64,000 bases of DNA from Roseivirga pacifica (GCF_900111145.1 NZ_FOIR01000004.1:248001-312000); one strand, 5' to 3'; shown: positions 43,883 through 52,851, counted from the first letter of the stretch. The notes: a model not told the origin generated them from the letters alone. Program-made: numbers and translations.

Positions 43883-46300
43883 TTACTCATAGTGTAGGAT
43901 TTCGGCCGGATTGGTAACGGCCGCCTTTACACTATGGAAGGAAACAGTTAGCAAGGCTATGAGCACAGACCCCAAGAGCGCCATCACAAATACGAGTAAG
44001 TTTAGCCCAACAGCATACGCAAAGGTATTTAGCCATTGCTGCATTAGGTAGTAGGCCAAGGGCCAAGCCAATAAGTTTGCCACCAATATTAGCTTTACAA
44101 ACTCTTTTGAAAGCAAACCCACTAAGCCAAAAGTGGTAGCTCCCAACACCTTTCTCACTCCAATTTCCTTTCTGCGCTGCGCGGCTAAAAAAGCAGCCAA
44201 GCCAACCGCCCCTAAGCAAGCAATAATAATGGCCAAAACTGCAAAGGCAGAAAATAACTGGCCGCTACGCTCCTCTGCCTCATACAACTCTCCAAACTCC
44301 TGATCTACAAACGACAACTGCACCGCCCTTTGTTGAACAAATTCGTCCCAACTGGACTCAATAGAAGCCAGGGTATTGCTTAAGTCCGAAGTGGATACTT
44401 TCAGCACCATTAAACCGGTAGGGTTAGCGCCAAGGTCACTTGCAAAGAGGGCCAATGGGCCAATATTTTGGTGCAACGACTCGAAATGAAAATCTTCAAC
44501 AACGCCAATTACAGTATAAATTGGGCCGTTTATTGGCTGTAACTGCTTTCCTATCGGGTCATTCCATCCAAAGGTTTTTACAGCCGACTCGTTTACTATT
44601 ATAGCAGTTGAGTCTGTAACAATGGCATTATCAAAAGCGCGGCCATCTACCACATTCAACCCCATGGTGTTGATCAAATCATAATCTCCGCGAATGCTAG
44701 GCATTAAATACCGTTCGCTGGCATTGCCAGTAACATCCATAAAGGTGCCGCCATTTACCTGTCTACCAGGAATAGTGGCTGCTCCTGCCACCGATTCGAT
44801 TCTTGGGTTTTCTAAAAGTATGTTTTTAAATGTTTCAATTTGCTCACCTAACAAGTCGGCCCGCTCTACCACTACTAATTGGTCTTTATCAAAACCCAAG
44901 GGTTTGTCATTCAAATACTGGATTTGCTGATAAATTACGAGCGTTCCGATGATTAAAACTATTGAAACTCCGAATTGAAAAATGACCAACCCGTTACGCA
45001 AAAACGAGCTTTTCGCCCCGCCACTTACTTTACCTTTCAATACTGAAATGGGTTTAAATGCCGATAGAAAGAATGCAGGGTAAAGCCCTGAAGCAACACC
45101 AAGCAACACAGAGAAAAGCACAAGACCACCAATAGATCGCCAATTCATTAAACTCACAATATCTATTTGCTTGCCCGACATTTCGTTGAAAAGCGGCATG
45201 AGCATAGAGGCAAGAAAAACAGCTAGCGCACTTGCCAACAAACAGACAAAAACGGCCTCTGTTAAAAACTGACCAACCAATTGCTTACGTACTGCGCCAA
45301 GTACTTTTCGCATTCCAACCTCTCTCGCCCTATTAGCGGCTCTAGCCGTAGTAAGGTTTATAAAATTGATGCAAGCCAAGAGTAAAATAAAGCCCGAAAT
45401 CGCAGCAAATAGGTATACGATTGTCGCATTTCCGTTAGGTTCTAACTCCCACTGAAAGTTAGAATGCAAATGAATATCCTTCATTGGCTGAAGAAAGTAG
45501 CGATGATCATTTCCAGCTGCTTCATACTCCTGCCAATCAATCCCTAGAAAGCTTTGCACTTGAGGTTCCATATAAGATTGCACAATCTCTTCAATGCGCT
45601 GTTCTACCATGGCCGGATCAGTTCCTGACTCTAGCCGCAGGTAATTATAGGTTTGATATGAACCCCAAAAATCGTTTCGATACAAACCAGGCATAGTATT
45701 AAGAGAAAAAAGGAAATCGTAATGCATATGAGAGTTGGAAGGCGGATTTTTCACCACTCCTCTTACCATCATCTCACCTATATTCTGAACAGTTAATTGC
45801 TTGCCCAAAGCATCTTGACCACCGAAATACTTGGTAGCCATTGCCTCTGTAATTATTAAACTGTTTGGCTGATCCAATGCAGTTTGTTTGTCTCCACTAA
45901 CAAAGTCAGCATGAAAGAAATCGAAAAAGGTAGAGTCCACCGCCAGCACATTGCGTTCATCAAAGTACTGGTCTTCTAACTGAAATGTAAGCGAACCGAA
46001 GTTATTGAACACCCGTGTAAAATTGGTCACCACGGGTAAATCGCGAACCAACGTTACACCAAGCGGCATTGGCGAACGCGCATACACAAATTGATTGTCA
46101 GGAAACTTTCTATCGAGGGCAACCCTATAAGTTTGTTCCACTTCAGGTTGAAAGCTATCATAGCTTAACTCATCGGCCACATAGGTAAGAATGAGTATGC
46201 AACAGCTAATTCCAACTGCCAAACCGGTAATATTCAGCACAGCATAAAAGCTCTGCTTACGAATATTTCTAAATGCAATTTTTATGTAGTTCTTAATCAT
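43883..46300 (-). CDS. MacB/FtsX-type ABC transporter permease with two transmembrane units
   Basis: 805 residues, the large Bacteroidota form. An N-terminal helix (about 20-42) and a MacB-like periplasmic domain (45-235) precede three helices (about 280-425). A second helix near 440 and periplasmic domain (470-655) precede three more helices (about 680-795). RAREVGMRKVLGA and RRKEIGVRKVLGA are the two FtsX signatures. There is no ATPase next to it. Such proteins are involved in peptide, lipoprotein or antibiotic export. The end reads TNPAEILHYE, as usual. Confidence 0.92.
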   Translation of the reverse strand: MIKNYIKIAFRNIRKQSFYAVLNITGLAVGISCCILILTYVADELSYDSFQPEVEQTYRVALDRKFPDNQFVYARSPMPLGVTLVRDLPVVTNFTRVFNNFGSLTFQLEDQYFDERNVLAVDSTFFDFFHADFVSGDKQTALDQPNSLIITEAMATKYFGGQDALGKQLTVQNIGEMMVRGVVKNPPSNSHMHYDFLFSLNTMPGLYRNDFWGSYQTYNYLRLESGTDPAMVEQRIEEIVQSYMEPQVQSFLGIDWQEYEAAGNDHRYFLQPMKDIHLHSNFQWELEPNGNATIVYLFAAISGFILLLACINFINLTTARAANRAREVGMRKVLGAVRKQLVGQFLTEAVFVCLLASALAVFLASMLMPLFNEMSGKQIDIVSLMNWRSIGGLVLFSVLLGVASGLYPAFFLSAFKPISVLKGKVSGGAKSSFLRNGLVIFQFGVSIVLIIGTLVIYQQIQYLNDKPLGFDKDQLVVVERADLLGEQIETFKNILLENPRIESVAGAATIPGRQVNGGTFMDVTGNASERYLMPSIRGDYDLINTMGLNVVDGRAFDNAIVTDSTAIIVNESAVKTFGWNDPIGKQLQPINGPIYTVIGVVEDFHFESLHQNIGPLALFASDLGANPTGLMVLKVSTSDLSNTLASIESSWDEFVQQRAVQLSFVDQEFGELYEAEERSGQLFSAFAVLAIIIACLGAVGLAAFLAAQRRKEIGVRKVLGATTFGLVGLLSKEFVKLILVANLLAWPLAYYLMQQWLNTFAYAVGLNLLVFVMALLGSVLIALLTVSFHSVKAAVTNPAEILHYE

Positions 46301-46373
46301 AGCCTGCGATTTCTATGAATTAAGATAGGAAATGGATTTTCGTTTATTCTTGCGGATTATGTTAGTGGTAACA

Positions 46374-47828
46374 TTATTCCTTCCAGAATACAATTTTCAC
46401 GAAATTCTCCTTTTTAATGGTTTGCTCGGTAATCTCTCCTCCCCAAATCTGGTTTGTTCGTTCATAATGATTTATAGAAAGCAGGTGTCTACCTCTACTT
46501 AAATCATTCAAATCCAACATAAAAGCAAAGCCCTTTTCGCCTTTATTTTTGTGAGTGGTGAAGAAAAGCTCAGGGTTTTCAACCTTGGCCCCATCAATAT
46601 ATATGTCGTACATTTTCACCAAGCAACCAGCCGACATACTCACCATTTCGTCAAAGTTGTTGAGCGAGCGGAGTATCTCATTTATCGTCCGGGTACTATC
46701 GCCTTGCGCCTCCACACCGGCCTTCATTCCTTCCATAAAAGTTATGTCGGTATTCAGGTTTTTAGACGCAGGGCATAAGAATTGCAGAATCTCGTTATTC
46801 ACTGGCGAGTACCTTACAAATAACTCCAAAAACCCATTATTTACTATGCGAGACGGAATACTGGCCGTTTCTATAAATCCATCGGTGCGCTGATCATCGT
46901 AATGTTCATTCCTTATTAAAGCCTCACTTTCATCGTCCATTTGCGGAAAGAAAGGGTAGTTATCCCAGCTGTTCAACCTATTATTAATCAAAAACAGCAC
47001 AAGCAAAGCCAGCGAAGCAAACACTATATGTTTCTTCTTATAATTGGTTATTAAGTGATAGTAAATACTTCGGTAAACAAAGGAAAGCGACAGGATAGAA
47101 TAGAAACGATAAATTGGGTAATAGAGCGTTGAAAACCATCTGGACCTTTTGAACACCCCGAACAACAGCGTATCTAAAAAGAAGATAATTGAGCCTAAAG
47201 CCAGAATAAACCAAACAAAGAACACAATGGCATTTAAGGTACCGGCCAAAGCCACACTTTCAATAACAACAGGGAAATACGAGGTTAAGCTTAGCACTAC
47301 CAGCAAAAAAGCACCAACCAATACCACCGAAATTATGGAGAAAGCCAATAAATAAGTGTAGGCAAAAATTACGCTCGCGATCTTATCTAAATAAAGAATA
47401 AGCTCATCGAGCGTTCGAACGTTTTTGGGAATGAACTTTTTAAACCCGCCACTTAAGCGCAGGCTATCAAAATCAATTCGGTTAGAAACGGAGCTCAATC
47501 CTACTATGCCAATCCAAAATCCTCTGAGGAGTAAGTGCGCCAACAAACTGAAAAGGAAAAACCGCATGGCCAGCGGAATTGTGTTTAGAATAAGCAAAAC
47601 AGAAACCGAGATAACCGGATTCATGTTTCCGCCTAAAGTGAACTTATTAAAAGCCATAGAAGCTCTAAAAAGCTCGTATTCCTCTAAACTAGTAGCCAAA
47701 AGAAAAATTGAGAAACCCGTGATCAGTAGCTCAAGCTGCCAACTTTCGAGCTGAAGGTTGTTTACCCACCGCCTTAACTTGTCCTTATCATCATTCTCGT
47801 CTGGCCTTTCTACCTGCTCCATATTCAC
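46374..47828 (-). CDS. large membrane protein of unknown function
   Basis: 484 residues, not recognised. After a charged N-terminus, hydrophobic segments lie at about 30-50, 70-100, 155-185, 190-220 and 265-285. The remaining 200 residues are soluble, probably periplasmic, with a beta-rich ending (FAFMLDLNDLSRG). It lies 73 bp upstream of the permease gene on the same strand, so a functional link is possible but unproven. Confidence 0.6.
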   Translation of the reverse strand: MNMEQVERPDENDDKDKLRRWVNNLQLESWQLELLITGFSIFLLATSLEEYELFRASMAFNKFTLGGNMNPVISVSVLLILNTIPLAMRFFLFSLLAHLLLRGFWIGIVGLSSVSNRIDFDSLRLSGGFKKFIPKNVRTLDELILYLDKIASVIFAYTYLLAFSIISVVLVGAFLLVVLSLTSYFPVVIESVALAGTLNAIVFFVWFILALGSIIFFLDTLLFGVFKRSRWFSTLYYPIYRFYSILSLSFVYRSIYYHLITNYKKKHIVFASLALLVLFLINNRLNSWDNYPFFPQMDDESEALIRNEHYDDQRTDGFIETASIPSRIVNNGFLELFVRYSPVNNEILQFLCPASKNLNTDITFMEGMKAGVEAQGDSTRTINEILRSLNNFDEMVSMSAGCLVKMYDIYIDGAKVENPELFFTTHKNKGEKGFAFMLDLNDLSRGRHLLSINHYERTNQIWGGEITEQTIKKENFVKIVFWKE

Positions 47829-47869
47829 ACAAACATTTCTACTAATATTCTAAAAGCCAGAACAATTCA

Positions 47870-47917
47870 CAAGAAAAAAGAAAGCCACGCTTGTCCAATT
47901 ATTAACCAGCGTAGCTT
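47870..47917 (-). terminator. terminator of the ars operon
   Basis: AAGCCACGCT and AGCGTAGCTT pair over 10 bp with one mismatch; on the minus strand TTTCTTTTTTCTT follows. It lies 20 bp after the arsM stop. Confidence 0.65.
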
Positions 47918-47936
47918 CATTGATTTCATCATTCAG

Positions 47937-48905
47937 TTAGCAACAGCCGCCACCATCGTAAAAGTAGGTACTTGGCGACACCCAAATATCTGGGCTATTG
48001 AGTGCCTCTAAGTTACCGGCCGTTTTATCGCAAACAGCTAAAGGCTGGTTCGGCAAGAGTATATGCCCATTATGGTCATCAAAACACTCATCTTTTCCGG
48101 TATAAATAGCGGTTCTACCTGTAAACACACAAGGCCCATCAGCAGGCATTGGATCCTTAATTGCACACACCTCAACCGATTCTATGTAGATAGATTCTGG
48201 AGTGTCGTATTGCGTTGGAGTAAGTATGCGATAAGGCCTCTTCGCCCTAATTTCTACCGTGCCGAAGCCTATGTCAGTGATCATCTTTATGTAGTCCTTA
48301 AGCGGCAATGCCCCACTTAAGCAAAGCCCCCGAAGTTGCTCATCCTGCTTCAATGATTCAGGCATTTCATCTTCCGAAACAGGGTCAGAAAGCACCAAAC
48401 GACCCCTGGGCTTTAGTACTCTGTACATCTCCTTCAGTGCCTTTTTCAAATCTTCTTCATGAAAAATATTGAACAGGCAATTCTGCGCAGCCACATCTAC
48501 AGACTCATCCTCAACAGGCAAACTCAAGGCATCGCCTTTTTTGAGCGTAACAAAAGACGGATCGAACCAAGCGTTAGATTCAGCGGCCTCTTCAAAATTG
48601 CGTGCGGAAGCAGCCAACATTTCATCCACCACATCAACACCGATTACGCCCTCAGGCTGGCGACTGAAATAAGAGAACTGAAGAAGCTCCATACCTCCAC
48701 CTACACCCACGTAGAGAATCTTGGGGTTGTTCACCAAATCTCGAGGGTGAACAGTGCTGCCGCAACCATAATTCATTTGCTGCATTATTTTGGGAATCTC
48801 CAACCCCGGAAAAGCCCAAACTGGTGTCGTAGTACAGCAAAGCCCCACATCGGGTGTTTCTGCTGCTTTTTTATAAATGTCTTTAGTGGTTTCTAAATAA
48901 CTCAT
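47937..48905 (-). CDS. arsM: arsenosugar-type arsenite methyltransferase ArsM
   Basis: 322 residues. YVGVGGGMELLQF (about 65-77) is SAM motif I. It has the Cys pair at 23/24, plus Cys48, Cys143 and Cys195, which lie where As(III)-binding cysteines are expected. LKPRGRLVLSDPVSE follows the methyltransferase core. A C-terminal domain of about 90 residues ends in GGGCC, as in ArsM found beside ArsS. It methylates arsenite as a first step of arsenosugar synthesis. It starts 2 nt after the arsS stop. Confidence 0.9.
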   Translation of the reverse strand: MSYLETTKDIYKKAAETPDVGLCCTTTPVWAFPGLEIPKIMQQMNYGCGSTVHPRDLVNNPKILYVGVGGGMELLQFSYFSRQPEGVIGVDVVDEMLAASARNFEEAAESNAWFDPSFVTLKKGDALSLPVEDESVDVAAQNCLFNIFHEEDLKKALKEMYRVLKPRGRLVLSDPVSEDEMPESLKQDEQLRGLCLSGALPLKDYIKMITDIGFGTVEIRAKRPYRILTPTQYDTPESIYIESVEVCAIKDPMPADGPCVFTGRTAIYTGKDECFDDHNGHILLPNQPLAVCDKTAGNLEALNSPDIWVSPSTYFYDGGGCC

Positions 48906-48907
48906 GT

Positions 48908-49954
48908 TTATGTAGTTGCACCGCCACAGCTAGAACCTGCCCCTGCAGTACAGCCATAACAGTGTTGATTTATTACTATTTCTCTGTCCATTACCTTGTC
49001 CCAATCAAAGTCTTTAACATGCTTAGGCGCATTCCCCGACAATTTCAACTCTAGCATTTGGTTAAAATCGCAATCGTACAGATAACCATCCCAGCTAATT
49101 GAAACCATGTTTCGGCACATAACCCCTGCAGCTGCCACAGGGTTATAAGCATTGGCCAATTCATCCATATACGACTCGTAATTCTTAGAATTGAGTAGGT
49201 AATCCAAGAATCGACTGACAGGAAGGTTAGTAATTACAAACAGGTCGTTGAATACGATATCGTAGCTTTCCTTTAATTTCTGTTTAAACTCTTGGGTTAG
49301 AATGGCCTGATCGTCTGGTAGAAATGCACCTGAAGGGTTATAAACCAAATCGAGCTTCAGGCCAGAGTCTGCTTTGCCATAACCTACGGCATTCAGCATT
49401 TTCAATGCCTCAATGGACTTTTCGAAAACACCATTACCTCGCTGGGCATTTGTTCGTCTGGCTGTAAAAGAAGGCAACGATGAAACCACATTCACCCCGT
49501 GTTTTCTAAAGAAGTCGGGCAAATCGTGGTACTTAGGGTTTGCTAAAATTATGGTAAGATTACAGCGCACAATAATTTGGCGTCCTTGTTCAGAAAGGGC
49601 TTCTACAAACCACCTAAAATCAGGATTCATTTCTGGAGCTCCACCTGTAAGGTCTACGGTTTTTACATCGGTACCTTCCAGTGCATACAAAATTTGCTGC
49701 ATGGTTTCGCGGGTCATTATTTCCTTTCGGTCAGGCCCTGCATCTACATGGCAGTGTTTGCAAACTTGGTTACACATTTTACCCACGTTCACCTGAAAGG
49801 TATCTATTCCCGTAGGGGTAAGTTCCACTCCACTCTTATCTAGTTGCTGTGCAAAAGAAGGAACACCGGCAGCCTCGTGGTTGCTTAAAACCTTCACCTG
49901 TTCATCAGGCGAAGACAGCCAATGTTTCTCCCTAAGCAAAGTTTTAATGCTCAT
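48908..49954 (-). CDS. arsS: arsenosugar biosynthesis radical SAM protein ArsS
   Basis: 348 residues. CNQVCKHC (Cys61, Cys65, Cys68) is the CxxxCxxC 4Fe-4S motif, GGAPEMN the SAM-contact region. The C-terminal CYGCTAGAGSSCG (Cys332, 335, 343) is the family tail; in many relatives one of these positions is selenocysteine, here it is Cys. The enzyme links methylated arsenic to a SAM-derived ribosyl/adenosyl unit. It is separated from the peroxidase-like gene by 1 nt. Confidence 0.92.
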   Translation of the reverse strand: MSIKTLLREKHWLSSPDEQVKVLSNHEAAGVPSFAQQLDKSGVELTPTGIDTFQVNVGKMCNQVCKHCHVDAGPDRKEIMTRETMQQILYALEGTDVKTVDLTGGAPEMNPDFRWFVEALSEQGRQIIVRCNLTIILANPKYHDLPDFFRKHGVNVVSSLPSFTARRTNAQRGNGVFEKSIEALKMLNAVGYGKADSGLKLDLVYNPSGAFLPDDQAILTQEFKQKLKESYDIVFNDLFVITNLPVSRFLDYLLNSKNYESYMDELANAYNPVAAAGVMCRNMVSISWDGYLYDCDFNQMLELKLSGNAPKHVKDFDWDKVMDREIVINQHCYGCTAGAGSSCGGATT

Positions 49955-49955
49955 A

Positions 49956-50291
49956 TTACATTAGTTTCTCGTCTACTTTATTCATCATTTGCACACCATG
50001 AACCAAAGAAGCACCACCTCTGATAGCCGCTGCTACATGTACAGCTTCCATCATTTGTTCTTCATCTGCTCCTTTTTTCATGCTGTCATCGGTATATGCA
50101 TCAATACAGTACGGGCACTGCACGGCATGAGCTACAGCCAGCGCTATTAGCGATTTTTCTCTCGCGGTAAGTGCTCCAGGCTCAAAAACAGCTCCGTACC
50201 AATCGAAGAATTTTTTTCCTAGTTTCTCTTGAAAATCAGTTATCTGCCCGAACTTCTTAAGGTCGGCAGGATTATAATATGTTTTGTCCAT
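49956..50291 (-). CDS. arsenosugar-cluster AhpD-like protein
   Basis: 111 residues from the ATG at 50291 (MDKTYYNPADLKKFG); the ORF start at 50396 adds a non-homologous stretch and overlaps the next gene. The redox motif is QCPYCIDAYT (CxxC). Family members occur next to arsS in many genomes and are called arsenosugar biosynthesis-associated peroxidase-like proteins, without proven activity. A role in keeping arsenic trivalent or handling ArsS by-products is inference. Confidence 0.88.
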   Translation of the reverse strand: MDKTYYNPADLKKFGQITDFQEKLGKKFFDWYGAVFEPGALTAREKSLIALAVAHAVQCPYCIDAYTDDSMKKGADEEQMMEAVHVAAAIRGGASLVHGVQMMNKVDEKLM

Positions 50292-50341
50292 GAAAAGGTT
50301 TGTAAGGTTTAAGCGCACAAAACGCACGCTGAATAAGTATG

Positions 50342-51028
50342 CTAAAATCGATTGAGTAAGCAGAAAGGAGGACCTTTCCAAAATGCCAGCATGCATGCAC
50401 GCAGCACCTCAATTGTTTGCTCAAAAATTCTTTGGTATGTATAGGTGAATGCCGCACATAGCAGACGTACGAACTTACGCACACCTTTGGATGCCTCTCG
50501 TCTCAAAAGAAGGAGATCCCTCTTTGAATTGACATCGCGCAGACTCCACTCTAGCGAGTAGGATTTTACACGTGACTTAAGCTCCTGAGCTACCGCAGCA
50601 GTGCTCCACTTTATGCTAATCAAATCATTGAAATCAACCTTTGTTAGGTCAATTCCTAATAGTGCTATACCACCACGCTTATCTTCTAAAACCACAGACG
50701 GGTGATTTCCCAAGCTTTGGGCAGCCTGTTTTAAATGCAAGGCATTCAGTTCGGGACAGTCATTCCCAATTACCAGTACTTTTTTAAACCCTCCAGACTC
50801 AATGGATAGAATGGCGTTTATCAGGCGCTCCCCAAATGTTCTGCCGACTTGACTACCAGAATAAACCTCATGCAGAGCAAACCCAGTTTGCTCTGCTACT
50901 CGAAGTGCCTTACTTACTAAACCTGAATAAACTGATTTGAATCGTTCCTTCGAAAGACCAAACGACTTCGCCTTATACTCATCTTCGAGCGTTCTTGAGA
51001 AAAAAAGTATGGCGGTTTCCGACTGCAT
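50342..51028 (-). CDS. DUF2064 (TIGR04282-type) glycosyltransferase of the arsenosugar cluster
   Basis: 228 residues from the ATG at 51028; the ORF start at 51118 gives a Cys-rich leader unlike the family. ILFFSRTLEDEYKAK stands where the usual PGKVKTRL is, so the nucleotide site has diverged. VIGNDCPELNALHLKQA is the DCPEL motif of the family, and LEDKRGGIALLG follows. A basic helical tail of about 55 residues (from RREASKGVRK) is longer than usual. It is thought to add the sugar-linked headgroup to arsenosugars; the substrate is not shown. Confidence 0.78.
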   Translation of the reverse strand: MQSETAILFFSRTLEDEYKAKSFGLSKERFKSVYSGLVSKALRVAEQTGFALHEVYSGSQVGRTFGERLINAILSIESGGFKKVLVIGNDCPELNALHLKQAAQSLGNHPSVVLEDKRGGIALLGIDLTKVDFNDLISIKWSTAAVAQELKSRVKSYSLEWSLRDVNSKRDLLLLRREASKGVRKFVRLLCAAFTYTYQRIFEQTIEVLRACMLAFWKGPPFCLLNRF

Positions 51029-51140
51029 GTTTGGTACGAATAACGGACAATAAGGAGAGAATAATTCCTTGCAAAAACAAGAACTCTCCATAATTGTCAG
51101 CTTGCATACATCAAACAAGCAAAGCGCAAAAGGGTTTATT

Positions 51141-52094
51141 TTATGCTGTCATAATCAACTTATTGCTAAGCAAATTTCTGTAAACAGAAGGCGTATGACC
51201 AGTATAAGAGCAAAATAATCTTGTAAAAGAACTTACATCCCTAAAGCCAATTTCATGACAAATCATTTGTACAGACCTATCACCGTTTTCTAACAGCCAT
51301 TTAGCCCGCTCTATTCTTAGGTGGGTTACAAACTTTTTGGGCGTAATGCCAAAGGTGTGCTTAAAAGCCCTATGAAAATGATAAGGAGAAAGACAGGCCA
51401 CCCTAGAAATCTCGTTTAGATTAACATCTTCGCAGTAATGTGCTTGAATATAATCTCTAGCTATAGACAGCCTTTTGAAGAGTTCAACCTGAGTAGATTT
51501 CTTGACAACATTTTGCCGTTCAAAAGGCGATAACACCTCTTTTGTTCTTCGCATTACGGTGGTTAATATGGTAGAGAACAGTTCGAATTCATCAACCATA
51601 TCAACTGGTGCACATATATGTTCATCCATTAACTCCTCAATACAGGTTTTTAAACCTGCATCTACCACCAACGAATGTTCTGGGAAGTGAAAAGTGCTGT
51701 TAGTACACTCAAATAGACCACCGGAGTCGAGCAAACTGAGGTTGCTTTTTTGCTTACAGGCAATAAAATCCGCGATAAACTGCTCGTTAAAACAAAACGC
51801 CAGCATTGTTGTATCTTCATTATTCAGTGCCCGCAAATGATATTCAGTACCTTCGTTCATAACGAAAAACTGGCCTGAATTGACTTGCACTTGCTGGTTA
51901 TTCACTTCATAAACCTGAGTACCGTCAAGCCCAAACCGAATTGTAAATCGTGTTTGCTGATTTTCTGCCGATAAATTTTTAGATGAGAAATAGGCGAAGC
52001 CGTTGTTGATTCCTTCCATTGAACCATTTTCTGTTCGCCAATAAAGCTGTCCACCCTTTTTGTGGATAGTGTGTTGACCCTTATACGCTATCAT
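51141..52094 (-). CDS. AraC-family transcriptional regulator
   Basis: 317 residues. The N-terminal half is a cupin-like sensor (VNSGQFFVMNEGTEYHL), the C-terminal 100 residues two helix-turn-helix motifs (NEISRVACLSPYHFHRAFK and ICHEIGFRDVSSFTRLF). It lies 112 bp upstream of the DUF2064 gene on the same strand and could control the ars operon. There is no metal-binding CxxC in the sensor, so any arsenic response would be indirect. The link is inferred from position only. Confidence 0.85.
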   Translation of the reverse strand: MIAYKGQHTIHKKGGQLYWRTENGSMEGINNGFAYFSSKNLSAENQQTRFTIRFGLDGTQVYEVNNQQVQVNSGQFFVMNEGTEYHLRALNNEDTTMLAFCFNEQFIADFIACKQKSNLSLLDSGGLFECTNSTFHFPEHSLVVDAGLKTCIEELMDEHICAPVDMVDEFELFSTILTTVMRRTKEVLSPFERQNVVKKSTQVELFKRLSIARDYIQAHYCEDVNLNEISRVACLSPYHFHRAFKHTFGITPKKFVTHLRIERAKWLLENGDRSVQMICHEIGFRDVSSFTRLFCSYTGHTPSVYRNLLSNKLIMTA

Positions 52095-52585
52095 TGTTTT
52101 GACCTTTTACCGAATATACGGTGAGTTTTGTTTTTCAGAATAGCCTTTATTTCAGCGGAATAACACCATTTAACCACAAACAGCACTCAAGAAAAGCAAC
52201 TGCATTTTATCCAAAAATACGACCGCCAATTGACCAGATTGAGCGAATATCTTCTGAATGAACCGAACCCGAACACTTTGTAAGAGTGTCCGAATTAAAT
52301 GATGAATTTACGTAAGTGGTTACTTATTAAAAGTACTATACACCGAATAAACGCACATATTCTAGCCTTTAGTTACGTGATAACGTGCCGTGGGTTCAAA
52401 AAAAATTGGATGGAGAATAAAAAGAGGAGTTACAAGGTTACCTCTTTTACTAATAAAAACCCTTGGTGTGCACTTTTGGGAATTGGCAAACAACTCTAAA
52501 TATCACACCTGAAAATACAAAAGCTCATGCTGCGCATGTCTTTTTTTCTTGATTACCCGAGCAAGCTCGGTAATCCGTAAATAAA
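52095..52585. other. 491-bp stretch without a supported gene
   Basis: AT-rich DNA upstream of the AraC gene. The only ORF (52299-52499) has a composition unlike a protein and no start context. An AAAAGAGG/CCTCTTTT hairpin (52420-52448) and a GATTACC-CGAG/CTCG-GTAATC hairpin (52551-52575, one bulge) are the only structures seen. It may also carry the AraC promoter, which was not identified. Confidence 0.5.
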
Positions 52586-52613
52586 AAAAGCTCTGAAAAC
52601 ATTCAGAGCTTTT
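52586..52613. terminator. bidirectional terminator hairpin 1
   Basis: AAAAGCTCTGAA, loop AACA, TTCAGAGCTTTT, perfect 12-bp stem. It directly precedes a copy of the tRNA-Arg 3' end. Confidence 0.8.
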
Positions 52614-52622
52614 GTACTTTAA

Positions 52623-52639
52623 GTGACCTCGGCAGGATT
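52623..52639 (-). repeat. 17-bp copy of the tRNA-Arg 3' end
   Basis: GTGACCTCGGCAGGATT is identical to 52777-52793, the acceptor and T-arm end of the tRNA-Arg gene. The rest of a tRNA is not present beyond it. A hairpin (AATCTCT-CCGA/TCGG-A-AGAGATT, 52677-52703) lies in the 137 bp between the two copies. Confidence 0.75.
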
Positions 52640-52733
52640 GTTCGTACCCGCAGAGCATACCGCACAGCCCCTCACGAATCTCTCCGAATACTCGGAAGAG
52701 ATTTCAAATGGTTTGAACCTGATACAAAATCTT

Positions 52734-52776
52734 AAAAACAGAAAAGGCCACCCCAAGGGTGACCTTTTCTGTTTTT
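52734..52776 (-). terminator. terminator of tRNA-Arg
   Basis: A 20-bp stem with one mismatch, 52734-52753 with 52757-52776, loop CAA. Both flanks are A/T runs, so it works on either strand. It abuts the tRNA 3' end. Confidence 0.85.
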
Positions 52777-52777
52777 G

Positions 52778-52851
52778 TGACCTCGGCAGGATTCAAACCT
52801 GCAACCTCTTGAGCCGTAATCAAGTGCACTATTCAGTTATGCTACGAGGCC
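52778..52851 (-). tRNA. tRNA-Arg (ACG)
   Basis: A full cloverleaf on the minus strand. The acceptor GGCCTCG pairs with CGAGGTC (one G-T), discriminator A. The anticodon arm CTTGA-loop TTACGGC-TCAAG gives ACG. The T arm GCAGG-TTTGAATC-CTGC is intact. CCA is not encoded. Confidence 0.97.

Noticed and set aside
52299-52499. 66-residue ORF upstream of the AraC gene
   Set aside because: Composition is basic and unordered and no start context or homologue is evident.
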